In this document: positions 27,542-36,320 of the stretch, one piece after another
Numbering within the stretch: the stretch's first letter is position 1
Layout: the number at the start of each line of letters is the position of its first letter
Source: Actinoplanes ianthinogenes
GTDB taxonomy: Bacteria; Actinomycetota; Actinomycetes; Mycobacteriales; Micromonosporaceae
DNA length: 64,000 bases
Direction: 5' to 3'
Assembly: GCF_018324205.1 (NCBI RefSeq)
Contig: NZ_AP023356.1
Location: 7,317,501 to 7,381,500 of the forward strand
The notes under the pieces: generated by a model
What the model was told of the DNA's origin: nothing
The model's database searches: none
What the model saw: only the letters and a program-made list of their open reading frames with translations
Position numbers and translations under genes: made by a program

Positions 27542-29698
27542 ATGGGAAAACGAGCTCTGCGCCGCGAACCACGCGCGCACTGGGCGCTCCTGCTCCTGGC
27601 CATGCTCGTGCTCTTCGCCGGGCTGTGCCTCGACGGCTACGTGACCGGCGCCGGTGCCGAGGGCACGCATGTCCCGGTCGAGGGCGTGAGCGGCCCGGCC
27701 GCCGCGACCGAGGGCGCCGCCGTGCAGCGCCTGGAGCCGGACGGCACCGTGACCAGCAGGGCCCTGCCCGCCAAGACCATCGCTCTCACCTTCGACGACG
27801 GCCCGGACCCGGCCTGGACGCCGGGCATTCTCGCGGTTCTCGCCCGCTACCGGGTGCACGCGACGTTCTTCCAGGTGGGCGCGCAGATCAACCGCTATCC
27901 GGAGATCACCCGGCAGGTCCTCGACGGCGGCCACGAGGTGGGACTGCACACCTTCACGCACGTCGCCGCCGGAACCGTGCCGGCCTGGCAGCTCGAAGCG
28001 GAGATCACGCTCACTGCGAACGCGCTGGCCGCGGCGGGCGGCCCGCAGGCGACGCTGCTGCGGCTGCCCTACTCGGCGACCCCGCAGGCGCAGTCCGCCG
28101 CAGAGTACGACGCCTGGCGCCGCAGCGCGCCCGGCTATCTGCAGGTTCTCGCGGACCACGACACCGAGGACTGGCGGCGCCCGGGTGTGCCGGCCATCGC
28201 CGGCGCGATCAAACCCGGCATCGTGATGCTGCACGACAGCGGCGGGGATCGGACGCAGACGATCGCCGCGCTGGAGCAGGCGATCCCCGAGCTGCAGGCG
28301 AAGGGGTACCGGTTCGTCACCGTCTCCGAGGCGCTGCGGCTGCCCCGGCCGGCGGCCGCCGACCCGGCCCAGCGCCGGCGCGGGCTCATGCTCCGAATCG
28401 CCCAGGACACCGCCGCCTGGCTGGCCCGGGCGCTGACCGTACTGATGACCGTGGCCGCCGTGATCGGCCTGCTGCGGCTGCTGATCCAGCTGGTCACCGC
28501 CCGGGTGCACCGGCGCCGCGCCCGCGCCCGGCACGAACGGCCGCCGGCCTACTTGGGGCTGGTCAGTGTGGTCGTGCCGGCCTACAACGAGGCGGCCAAC
28601 ATCGAGGCGACCGTACGGTCGCTGATCGGCAACGACTACCCGGACATCGAAGTGATCGTCGTCGACGACGGATCCAGCGACGACACCGCCGGCATCGTCG
28701 AGCGGCTCGGCCTGCCGCGGGTCACGGTGATCCGGCAGCCCAACGCCGGCAAGCCGGCCGCCCTCAACACCGGTATCCGGTACGCCAGCGGGCACATCCT
28801 GGTCCTGGTCGACGGGGACACGGTGTTCGCGCCGGACGCGCTCGGACGGCTCGTCCAGCCACTGACCGACCCGGAGATCGGCGCGGTGTCCGGCAACACG
28901 AAGGTCGCCAACCGGACCGGGCTGCTCGGCCGCTGGCAGCATCTGGAGTACGTGATCGGGTTCAACCTGGACCGCCGGATGTTCGAGATCGCCCGATGCA
29001 TGCCGACCGTGCCCGGCGCGATCGGCGCGTTCCGCCGCGCGGCGATCCAGGACGCGGGCGGCGTCTCGGCGCAGACGCTGGCCGAGGACACCGACTTCAC
29101 CATGGCGATCCTGCGGGCCGGCTGGCACGTCGTCTACGAGCCGGCCGCGATCGCCTGGACCGAGGCGCCGGCCACCGTCCGGCAGCTGTGGCGGCAGCGC
29201 TACCGCTGGTGCTACGGGACCATGCAGGCGATGTGGAAGCACCGCGACACGGTGTTCCAGGGCGGCCCGGCCGGTCGCCTCGGCCGCCGCGGCATCGGAT
29301 ACCTGCTGCTCTTCCAGGTGGTGCTGCCGCTCACCGCCCCGATGATCGACGTGTACGGGGTCTACGGGCTGCTCTTCCTGTCCCCGGTCAAGGTGGCCGC
29401 GGTGTGGGCGGGGTTCACCGCGGCGCAGGTGGCTACTGCCGCGCTCGCGTTGCGGATGGACGGCGAACGGTACGGGCCGCTGTGGACGCTGCCGTTGCAG
29501 CAGATCGTCTACCGCCAGCTGATGTATCTGGTGGTCGTCCAATCGACGATGATGGCCCTGGTCGGTGGGCGGTTGCGCTGGCACCGGATGGTCCGGATCG
29601 GCGCGGCGCAGCAGTACGCCGGCGCCACGGCAGAAGAACCGGCCGGGGCCGGCCGTGATGCCGTAGAGCACGTGCTGCACCGGCACAGTCGGCAATGA
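27542..29698 (+). CDS. Bifunctional polysaccharide deacetylase / family 2 glycosyltransferase
   Basis: A 718-residue membrane enzyme. After an N-terminal membrane segment comes a NodB-like deacetylase domain (TIALTFDDGPDPAWTPG, with metal-binding residues in HTFTHV). Another membrane segment leads to a processive GT2 domain with DDGSSDDT, DGDTVF, EDTDFT and the acceptor-site motif QRYRW, then C-terminal membrane helices. The fusion combines polymerisation and N-deacetylation of an aminosugar polymer, comparable to split IcaA/IcaB or PgaC/PgaB. As the last gene of a sigma-factor operon, it probably makes a surface or biofilm polysaccharide; the exact polymer is inference. Confidence 0.88.
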   Translation: MGKRALRREPRAHWALLLLAMLVLFAGLCLDGYVTGAGAEGTHVPVEGVSGPAAATEGAAVQRLEPDGTVTSRALPAKTIALTFDDGPDPAWTPGILAVLARYRVHATFFQVGAQINRYPEITRQVLDGGHEVGLHTFTHVAAGTVPAWQLEAEITLTANALAAAGGPQATLLRLPYSATPQAQSAAEYDAWRRSAPGYLQVLADHDTEDWRRPGVPAIAGAIKPGIVMLHDSGGDRTQTIAALEQAIPELQAKGYRFVTVSEALRLPRPAAADPAQRRRGLMLRIAQDTAAWLARALTVLMTVAAVIGLLRLLIQLVTARVHRRRARARHERPPAYLGLVSVVVPAYNEAANIEATVRSLIGNDYPDIEVIVVDDGSSDDTAGIVERLGLPRVTVIRQPNAGKPAALNTGIRYASGHILVLVDGDTVFAPDALGRLVQPLTDPEIGAVSGNTKVANRTGLLGRWQHLEYVIGFNLDRRMFEIARCMPTVPGAIGAFRRAAIQDAGGVSAQTLAEDTDFTMAILRAGWHVVYEPAAIAWTEAPATVRQLWRQRYRWCYGTMQAMWKHRDTVFQGGPAGRLGRRGIGYLLLFQVVLPLTAPMIDVYGVYGLLFLSPVKVAAVWAGFTAAQVATAALALRMDGERYGPLWTLPLQQIVYRQLMYLVVVQSTMMALVGGRLRWHRMVRIGAAQQYAGATAEEPAGAGRDAVEHVLHRHSRQ

Positions 29699-29743
29699 TG
29701 ACCCGGTCCGCAAGCACCTGATCGAGCCTCTCCACGGTGCTGG

Positions 29744-31234
29744 CTACCGCTCGGTGATCTGTTTGAGTGGTGAGGGCTCGGATACGTCCGGTGGGGCGTT
29801 CCACTTCTGCCAGGCGGAGCCGTCGCAGGCGCGAAGGACTATGCGGCTCACTGGTGGCCCGATGTACGGCAACACCTCGGCCGGATAGGCCGCGGGGTCT
29901 GCCGGGGCCAGGCACAGGCCGGTGTTGTCGACGATCTGATAGCTCGCCGTGTAGCTGCCGGTGTTGCCATAGACGGTCCAGGTCTGATCGGCGGTGTACG
30001 ACGTGCTCGTGCACGTTGTCACGGTGGGATATGCGCCGCTGGTGACGCCCGGGCTGCGCAGGCAGTAGTCGATGCCGCTGAGGGTGGTGTAGATGCGGCC
30101 GGTGGCGGTGTGCGCGCCGTTGAGGGCGGCCGGCAGGGTCCACTTCTGGTTCCAGCTGATGTTCGCGGGGTTCGGCGCCTGTTTGCACGGCCACGCGATC
30201 AGAAACGTCGAGGCCACATTCTGATTCGTCACGTCCAGGCAACGCCCGAACTGCTGGTAGTTGACCAGCTGCCGGGTGGTCGGCCCGGCGGCACCGGCAC
30301 CGACGGCGGCATCGGGCTGGAATGTTTGTACGTTGTCGTAGTTGCCGTTGCACTTGGTGGTGGACAGCACGACGAAACTGCCGGCGAAATTTGGACTTTG
30401 CACATTGAAGCAGTAATTGTCCAGCGTCGATCCGTTGCTGGTGCCCATGATGTTGGCCGAGTCGTTCGTGCTCCACTGCTGCTGGGGTGGCGGCGGGCTG
30501 GTGGCCACGCACTTCTGCACCTTCACCTGCGCACCGGCGGCGTGCGGCGATCCTGCGTCCAGACACATGCCCAGCGGGTTGGCGCCGGTGCGGGAGGAGA
30601 CGAGCGAGATCGTCAGGTCGCTGTTGTACGCCCAGATCTGCGGGGCCGGGACGCCCAGGCAGCTCTGCATCTGGACCGGGGTGCCCGCCGCCGGCTGCGC
30701 GGAGCCCGCGTCCAGGCACAGATCGGCGACGGAGCCGCGCACGTGGATCTGGCCGCCCGGAATGTTCTGGTTGGAGAGCCGGAAAACGTACGTGGCTTGC
30801 AGCGTCCGGGCTCCGGCGGTGCCCTGGTGGAAGGGCCCGGTGGCGGCCCGGATGCCGGTGGAGACGACCACTGCCGTCGCGGGCTGGGCGTTCAGCGGCA
30901 CGGCGAGCGGGTTGCCGTCCAGGTCGCGGTAGGTGATCGTCACCTGGTAGCGCGCGCCGCCGTTGGGCGCGACGTTGCCGGCCAGCGGTCCGTCGGGCAG
31001 CCGGGCCGGATCGCCGGTGCCCGTGCTGTCGGTGGCCGCGCGGAACTGGGCCGTCGCCACGTTGACGCCGGCCTGGGCGGCGATCAGCGCCTGAACCCGA
31101 TCCGAGCTGGTGCGGGCTTCGGTGATCTGGCTGACCGCCACCGATCCGACCAGCGTGCTGAGCGTGACACCGACGATGCTGAGCAGCATGGCCAGCGGCA
31201 TCGACCCGCGGTCGTCACCCCGGAGCTGGATCAT
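29744..31234 (-). CDS. PilX/GspK-like minor pseudopilin with ricin-type lectin region, cassette B
   Basis: A 496-residue paralog of the cassette A gene at 14709-16247. The N-terminus GDDRGSMPLAMLLSIVG again lacks Glu at +5. A pilin-like region is followed by Cys-rich beta-trefoil-like repeats with QQWSTND, QKWTLPA and QKWNAPP. The C-termini of the two paralogs align closely (WQKWNAPP here, QQKWNAPP there). The start overlaps the end of the PulJ-like gene by four bases. A carbohydrate-binding pseudopilus tip is the likely role. Confidence 0.75.
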   Translation of the reverse strand: MIQLRGDDRGSMPLAMLLSIVGVTLSTLVGSVAVSQITEARTSSDRVQALIAAQAGVNVATAQFRAATDSTGTGDPARLPDGPLAGNVAPNGGARYQVTITYRDLDGNPLAVPLNAQPATAVVVSTGIRAATGPFHQGTAGARTLQATYVFRLSNQNIPGGQIHVRGSVADLCLDAGSAQPAAGTPVQMQSCLGVPAPQIWAYNSDLTISLVSSRTGANPLGMCLDAGSPHAAGAQVKVQKCVATSPPPPQQQWSTNDSANIMGTSNGSTLDNYCFNVQSPNFAGSFVVLSTTKCNGNYDNVQTFQPDAAVGAGAAGPTTRQLVNYQQFGRCLDVTNQNVASTFLIAWPCKQAPNPANISWNQKWTLPAALNGAHTATGRIYTTLSGIDYCLRSPGVTSGAYPTVTTCTSTSYTADQTWTVYGNTGSYTASYQIVDNTGLCLAPADPAAYPAEVLPYIGPPVSRIVLRACDGSAWQKWNAPPDVSEPSPLKQITER

Positions 31235-31887
31235 GACGGTCGTCCTTCGAGACAGATGGAGGGGTCGGTGGTGTCACGTGAGGTGTTGAGGGCCGTGAAG
31301 GTCACGTCCGCGACCGAGGTGGTCGACCCGGCCCGGGTGGTCAGCCGCACCCGCAGGCGCTGGAAGTCGGGCGAGAAGGCGGCGCCCGCGGGCGTGGCGG
31401 ACGCCGACGCGTACGGTGTCGAGCCGGCCGCCTGCCGGTCGAACGGCGGGGGCACGCTGCCGCCGGGCGCCACCAGGCCGGAGGCGAGAGTCCTGCCCCG
31501 GGTCCCGGCGACCGGCGGCGAGCCCGGCGTCCAGGTCAGCTCCTGCAGCACCCCGCCGGCGTCCAGACGGAGCTGCCGGCAGACCGTGGCTCCGGCCGGG
31601 TCGACGCCGGAGAACTCCACGTACCAGGCGCCGTTGACCGCGGACGTGGTGGGCGCGCTGATCCCGTTCGCGTAGCGGACCTCCCGGTCGAGCGTCTGGA
31701 ACGCCAGCCGTACCTGCGTCTGGGTGATCCCGGTCTCCTCCGCCACGTTCGCCGAGCGGTAGAACTGGATCACCCCGCCGGTGAGGATCGCCATGACCAC
31801 GGTCATCACACCCAGGGCGACCGTCACCTCGATCAGCGAGGTGCCGCTGTCCTCCCGCACCCGGCCGGAGCGCAGGCGGCGGATCAT
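31231..31887 (-). CDS. PulJ/PilW-like minor pseudopilin, cassette B
   Basis: A 218-residue prepilin-like protein. The signal is EDSGTSLIEVTVALGVMTV, with cleavage expected after G15 and Glu20 at +5. It shares with the cassette A paralog the ATVCRQLRLDAGG segment (GQRICHQLRLSGG there) and a Cys near the C-terminus. It overlaps the neighbours at both ends by four bases, so the three genes are translationally coupled. Confidence 0.78.
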   Translation of the reverse strand: MIRRLRSGRVREDSGTSLIEVTVALGVMTVVMAILTGGVIQFYRSANVAEETGITQTQVRLAFQTLDREVRYANGISAPTTSAVNGAWYVEFSGVDPAGATVCRQLRLDAGGVLQELTWTPGSPPVAGTRGRTLASGLVAPGGSVPPPFDRQAAGSTPYASASATPAGAAFSPDFQRLRVRLTTRAGSTTSVADVTFTALNTSRDTTDPSICLEGRPS

Positions 31888-33671
31888 GGCGTCACCGTCC
31901 AGTCGAACATCACGACCGCCCTCTTGTAGTTCGAGTCCTGGCAGACCAGGGTCACGCGGTAGACGCCCGGAGTGGTCGGCGTGCCGGTGATCGCACCGTA
32001 GAAGTAGTTCTTCGAGGCGATCGAGAGCCCCGGCGGCAGCCCGGTGGTGTACGTGACCCAGTCGTAGCCGCTGTTGCTGCCGTTCGGCGCGTACGCATCG
32101 AGCTCCAGAGGTTGCCCCACCTTGCTCGTCTGATCGGGGTCACTGGGGTCCGGGACGGTGATGGACAGGTCGTTGGGCTGGCTCGGCAGCACGTTCCACA
32201 GGAAGGTGGTGGACACCTCGGCGCCGGTGGCGTCCTTGACGTAGACGGTGGTGAAGAAGCGGTTGGAGTACCACACCTTGCCGGAGATCACGCCGGTGGA
32301 CGGGTTGATCGAGATCTCGCCGGAGGAGTCGCCGGGGTAGTTGACCATCCGGTACGTGTACGGGCCGGTTCCGCCCGTCGGCCGCGGCGCGGTGAAGTTG
32401 ACGGAGTCACGGACGCTGTCCGTGCGCGTCGCCATCGGCCCCAGCGCCAGCGTGGTCACGCTCCACGTGAAGCTCGCCGAAGCCGACCGGCCCACGGTGT
32501 CGGTCGCCGTCACCGTCACCGCGGCGTCGAGGCGGCTGGTCGACGTCGGCGTGCCCGAGATGACCCCGGTGCTGGTATTGATGCTGAGCCCGGCCGGCAG
32601 GCCGGTGGCCGACCAGGTGATCGGGTTCGCCCCGCCGCTGACCGCCATGGTCAATGACGTCGCGGTGCCCGTCTGCGTCGACTGGTTGCCCGGGTTGGTC
32701 ACCACCGGTGCCGGCACGATCGTCCAGGAGAACGTCACGCTGCTGGTGCGGCCCAGCTGGTCGGTCACGGTGGCGGTCACCGGGTACGTCTTGCTGGCTC
32801 CCGGGTCGGTGGGTGTGCCGGTGACCAGGCCGGTGGCGGAGCCGGTCAGGCCGGGTGGCAGGCCGGTGAACGACCAGGCCAGCGGCAGCTGACCGCCGGT
32901 CGCGCTGAGCTGCAGCCCGGTGATCGCCAGCTTGGCGTAACTGGTCTGCGGGCCTGGGTTGTTCGCCGTCGGCGCCGGCCGGTTCAGGTTGTAGGTCGGG
33001 TCCTGGACCGCGCTGACCAGTCCGGACGTGACGTAGGTGCAGGTGCCGCCGGGGCACGAGTGGTTCGTCCAGGTCACCGCGATGACCGCGCGCAGCATGG
33101 GCACGTCGGCGCGGGTGGTGTCCGGGTCGGGCGTGTCGGGGTTGTCGCAGGTGCCCCCGGTGCCGAATTGCTGACGGCACATGCCCAGGTAGTAGTTCTC
33201 CTGGAAGCTGAGGCCGTTCATCGGAGCGTTGATCGCGGCGGTGGGCAGCCCCGCCGATGCCCCGGCGGTCGACGAGACCGGCAGGTCCGGGTCCCAGGCC
33301 AGCCAGGGCGTCTTGGTGGAGTCGCTCACGTGCTGCGGATTGCCGAGGCTCATCGTCTGCAGGTAGGGCCCGACCGCTGCGGCGTACGAGGCCGGGCTGC
33401 CGGACGAGGTCGCCGCGTCCCACTGCGCTTTGACGGCGGCGTATCCACGGCCGTCGAGTGCGGCGGCACCGGTCAGCGCCGCCACCCGTTCCAGGGCGTC
33501 ATCAGCGAGCTGCACAGCGACCTCGCGCTCACGCTGCTCCTTGACCACCGCCATCGAACGCACCAGAAACGGCGACAGAGCTGCGGCAAGCGTGCTGATC
33601 ACCCCCAGCGAGACCAAGACCTCGATCAGGGTGAAGCCGGAATCCCTGCGTACTACCCGCGGATCAGACAC
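31884..33671 (-). CDS. Type IV prepilin-like protein with four Ig-like (He_PIG-type) repeats, cassette B
   Basis: About 595 residues from GTG 33671. The class III signal DSGFTLIEVLVSLGV has cleavage after G12, F13 at +1 and E17 at +5. The pilin body shares two Cys pairs with cassette A (GMCRQQFGTGGTC and NHSCPGGTC). Four Ig-like repeats follow (for example NPITWSATGLPAGLSINT and STGVISGTP). Frames upstream of 33671 contain no good start; there is no clear ribosome binding site, so translation may be leaderless. It heads the cassette, 103 bases from the stop of a GGDEF gene on the same strand. Confidence 0.8.
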   Translation of the reverse strand: MSDPRVVRRDSGFTLIEVLVSLGVISTLAAALSPFLVRSMAVVKEQREREVAVQLADDALERVAALTGAAALDGRGYAAVKAQWDAATSSGSPASYAAAVGPYLQTMSLGNPQHVSDSTKTPWLAWDPDLPVSSTAGASAGLPTAAINAPMNGLSFQENYYLGMCRQQFGTGGTCDNPDTPDPDTTRADVPMLRAVIAVTWTNHSCPGGTCTYVTSGLVSAVQDPTYNLNRPAPTANNPGPQTSYAKLAITGLQLSATGGQLPLAWSFTGLPPGLTGSATGLVTGTPTDPGASKTYPVTATVTDQLGRTSSVTFSWTIVPAPVVTNPGNQSTQTGTATSLTMAVSGGANPITWSATGLPAGLSINTSTGVISGTPTSTSRLDAAVTVTATDTVGRSASASFTWSVTTLALGPMATRTDSVRDSVNFTAPRPTGGTGPYTYRMVNYPGDSSGEISINPSTGVISGKVWYSNRFFTTVYVKDATGAEVSTTFLWNVLPSQPNDLSITVPDPSDPDQTSKVGQPLELDAYAPNGSNSGYDWVTYTTGLPPGLSIASKNYFYGAITGTPTTPGVYRVTLVCQDSNYKRAVVMFDWTVTP

Positions 33672-33774
33672 AGCCGCGTACGTCGGCCGGGTGCGCGTCG
33701 GTATTAGCTTTAGTTCCCGTTCGGTTTCACATGAAGAGCACCGCGTCTTTGCCGTTTCGCCACGGCGGGTGGGG

Positions 33775-35670
33775 TCAGGAGATCCGGGTGAGGCGCTTGC
33801 GCTCGTACATCCGGGCGTCGGCGAGATGCAGCAGCGCCTCCGGGTCGGCGGTCGGGCCGGCGGCGCACCCGATGCTCGCCCGGGCGTGGATCGCCCGGCC
33901 GTCCACCTGCGCGGGCTGCGCGAGCAGGTCCTGCAGCCGGCCCGCGGCCCGCTCGGCCGCCTCGAGGCCGGCGCCGGGGAGCAGGACCGCGAACTCGTCG
34001 CCGCCGAGGCGGGCGGGCAGGGCGTCGGGTCCGGCGCAGCGGCGGAGCGCGTCCGCCACGTGCCGCAGCACGGCGTCGCCGGCCGCATGGCCGTACGTGT
34101 CGTTGATGGGCTTGAACCCGTCCAGGTCGACGAGCAGCACGGCGGCCTCGGAGGGGCGCAGCTCACGCATCCGCTCGGCGAGCAGCCGCCGATTGGGGAG
34201 CCCGGTGAGCGCGTCGTGGGTGGCCTGGTGCCGCAGCTGCTCGTGGGCCGCCTGTTCCTCGGTGATGTCGCGCGCGTTGCTGACCACGCCCCGGATGCCG
34301 TTCTCATGGAACTGGTTGACGGCTACGACCTCGATCCACCGGTACGAGCCGTCGGCGTGCCGGAACCGGGCCCGGTAGCTGATCTGCGCGCCGGGCGCGC
34401 CGAACAGGGTGTCCTTGCGGCTGCTGACCTGCACCTGGTCATCGTCGTGGATGAGGGTGATGAGCCGGATTCCCAGGAGGTCCTCGGGCGGGTAGCCCAG
34501 AACCCGGGCGACCACGGGTGTCACATAGGTGATCCTGCCGTCGGCGTCGCAGATCGAGGTGATGTCCGAGGAGTGCCGCAGCAGCGCCTCGAGCCGGTTG
34601 TGCTGCTGCCCGAGCTGCTCGACGGTGTCGTCGAGGCGGTCCAGCAACCGGGCGTTCTCGCCGAGCGCGAGTGTTTGCCGCACCACGACCAGCGCGAAGT
34701 TCACGAGCAGGCCGGCCACCGCGCCCCATGCCTGCGGGCTGGTCCCGCTCAGCAGCGAGACGACCAGCACAGCGAAGACGAGGGCGGTCGCGGCGTACGG
34801 AAGAATGCTGAACCGGCGTCGCGAGCGCGACGGCGCCGCCGGGCGTGGCCCGCGCGCCTGCCTGCGCTCCTGGAGTCGCGCCGCCAGCGCCGCGAGAACG
34901 CACGGCAGCACCAGCGTGAGACCCTGCACGGTCAGCATCGTTCCCTGGACGCCGAACGGGATGATCATGTTGGCGGCGCCTTGGATCGCCGCGCCGGCGA
35001 TGATGGCGGCTGCGGCCGCGCCCTGGACCGGGCTGCTGCCCGACAGGCCCAGCCGCAGGGTGACGAAGACGCCCACCATGAGCACGATGAAGCCGGACAT
35101 GGCGGTGGCGAACGCGGAGAAATCGGCGGTGGCGATGCCTGACCCGATCAGCAGGGCGGAGAACAGCACGGTAGCGGCGCTCAGCACGGTCGCCGCGTCC
35201 AGGTAGAAGCGCAGCCGGACGGCCCTCGACCTGGTTCCGATCGGATAGGTCAGGGTCACCACCACGATGAGCAGCGCGCCCACGAGTGCGGCTCCGGCCT
35301 GGGTGGGCGCGGCGCCCAAGGTTCGCGCCGGGCCGCCGACCAGGCTGATGAGGGCCTGGCTGAGGTCGCCCGCCGCCCAGATGCCGCCGCCGACGGCCAT
35401 CGCCCGCCAGAAGCGGCGGGGGGCGCCGTCCGTGCCTCGCGCCACGCGGCGCGACAGCAGGACGATCGCGAGGTCGAGCGGTGGCAGCGACAACCAGGTG
35501 ACGAGCACTTGCGTACGGTCGCCGGCGCCGCCCAGCAGGAACCAGCACGTCGTCGCCAGGCCCCACAGGCTCAGACAGACAACGACCGGATCGCGCCACC
35601 AGCGCCGCACGTATACCGTCTCCGCTCCCGACCCCCGGGTAGGCAGCCGCCGCAGACGCTCATCGGCCAT
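33775..35670 (-). CDS. Membrane-bound PAS-GGDEF diguanylate cyclase
   Basis: About 631 residues. Seven to eight N-terminal membrane helices (about 25-330, MASE-like) are followed by a coiled linker, a PAS domain (about 350-465, SSDITSICDADGRITYVTP, YRWIEVVAVNQF) and a GGDEF domain with DALTGLPNRRLLAERM and intact GGDEF in RLGGDEFAVLLPG. It should synthesise c-di-GMP in response to a membrane or small-molecule signal. ATG 35670 gives the shortest sensible N-terminus; a longer frame to 35808 is possible. It lies directly upstream of pseudopilin cassette B on the same strand. Confidence 0.88.
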   Translation of the reverse strand: MADERLRRLPTRGSGAETVYVRRWWRDPVVVCLSLWGLATTCWFLLGGAGDRTQVLVTWLSLPPLDLAIVLLSRRVARGTDGAPRRFWRAMAVGGGIWAAGDLSQALISLVGGPARTLGAAPTQAGAALVGALLIVVVTLTYPIGTRSRAVRLRFYLDAATVLSAATVLFSALLIGSGIATADFSAFATAMSGFIVLMVGVFVTLRLGLSGSSPVQGAAAAAIIAGAAIQGAANMIIPFGVQGTMLTVQGLTLVLPCVLAALAARLQERRQARGPRPAAPSRSRRRFSILPYAATALVFAVLVVSLLSGTSPQAWGAVAGLLVNFALVVVRQTLALGENARLLDRLDDTVEQLGQQHNRLEALLRHSSDITSICDADGRITYVTPVVARVLGYPPEDLLGIRLITLIHDDDQVQVSSRKDTLFGAPGAQISYRARFRHADGSYRWIEVVAVNQFHENGIRGVVSNARDITEEQAAHEQLRHQATHDALTGLPNRRLLAERMRELRPSEAAVLLVDLDGFKPINDTYGHAAGDAVLRHVADALRRCAGPDALPARLGGDEFAVLLPGAGLEAAERAAGRLQDLLAQPAQVDGRAIHARASIGCAAGPTADPEALLHLADARMYERKRLTRIS

Positions 35671-35752
35671 CCCGGCGTCCAGTTGAGCGGATCGCGTCGG
35701 ACAGTGCGGGCATGGTCTGACCAGTTCGGCACGGAAGGGAGATGATGTCTCG

Positions 35753-35878
35753 ATGCCCGCTTGGGAAACGCTGCACCAGCTGCTGAGATCACCGGCGCCG
35801 AACGACACGCCGGCTGACTGGGCGACGGTGCGGCAGTCGTGGGGCTGCGGCGCGAAGAATTCGCGCCGAGTCAGCTAG
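35753..35878 (+). pseudogene. Truncated SUKH (SMI1/KNR4)-like N-terminal fragment
   Basis: A 41-codon frame. Its first about 30 residues (MPAWETLHQLLRSP, then NDTPADWATVRQSWG) look like the beginning of a SUKH/SMI1-KNR4 protein, in which PADWxxVExxxG precedes a LPxDY motif. The LPxDY part is missing and the frame ends at a TAG inside arsC's antisense end. A GGAAGGGAG lies 12 bases upstream of the ATG. It is probably a gene cut off by the boundary of the arsenic island. Short length limits certainty. Confidence 0.4.
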
Positions 35879-36281
35879 CCGGAAGTAGGTCGGTGAGCAG
35901 GGCCTCGATGCGGGTCTTGATCTCGTCGCGGATCGGGCGGACGGCGTCGACGCCCTTGCCGGCCGGGTCTTCGAGTTTCCAGTCCTCGTAGCGCTTGCCG
36001 GGGAAGACGGGGCAGGCGTCGCCGCAGCCCATGGTGATGATGACGTCGGATTCCTGGGCGGCGTCCCAGGTGAGTCGGGTCGGGGTCTGGTCGGTGATGT
36101 CGATGCCGACCTCTTTCATCGCCTCGGCCGCCGCCGGGTTGATCGTCTCGGCGGGGGCGGAGCCGGCGGAGCGGACCTCGACGGCGTCGCCGGCGAGGTG
36201 GCGCAGCCAGCCGGCGGCCATCTGGGAGCGGCCGGCGTTGTGGACGCAGACGAACAGGACGGTGGGCTTGGTGTCGTTCAT
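35871..36281 (-). CDS. arsC: Arsenate reductase, low-molecular-weight phosphatase type
   Basis: A 136-residue LMW-PTPase-fold arsenate reductase. The P-loop is CVHNAGRS (C12, R18), and a Cys pair MGCGDACP (C86, C90) can form the disulfide relay resolved by thioredoxin or mycothiol/mycoredoxin. It reduces As(V) to As(III) in the cytoplasm. It is the last gene of a minus-strand arsR-aquaporin-arsC unit, 39 bases after the channel gene, and is preceded by AAGGAAG. Confidence 0.95.
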   Translation of the reverse strand: MNDTKPTVLFVCVHNAGRSQMAAGWLRHLAGDAVEVRSAGSAPAETINPAAAEAMKEVGIDITDQTPTRLTWDAAQESDVIITMGCGDACPVFPGKRYEDWKLEDPAGKGVDAVRPIRDEIKTRIEALLTDLLPAS

Positions 36282-36320
36282 GAGCGTGGTCTTCCTTGAG
36301 GGGTGATGGGTTCGTGCCGG

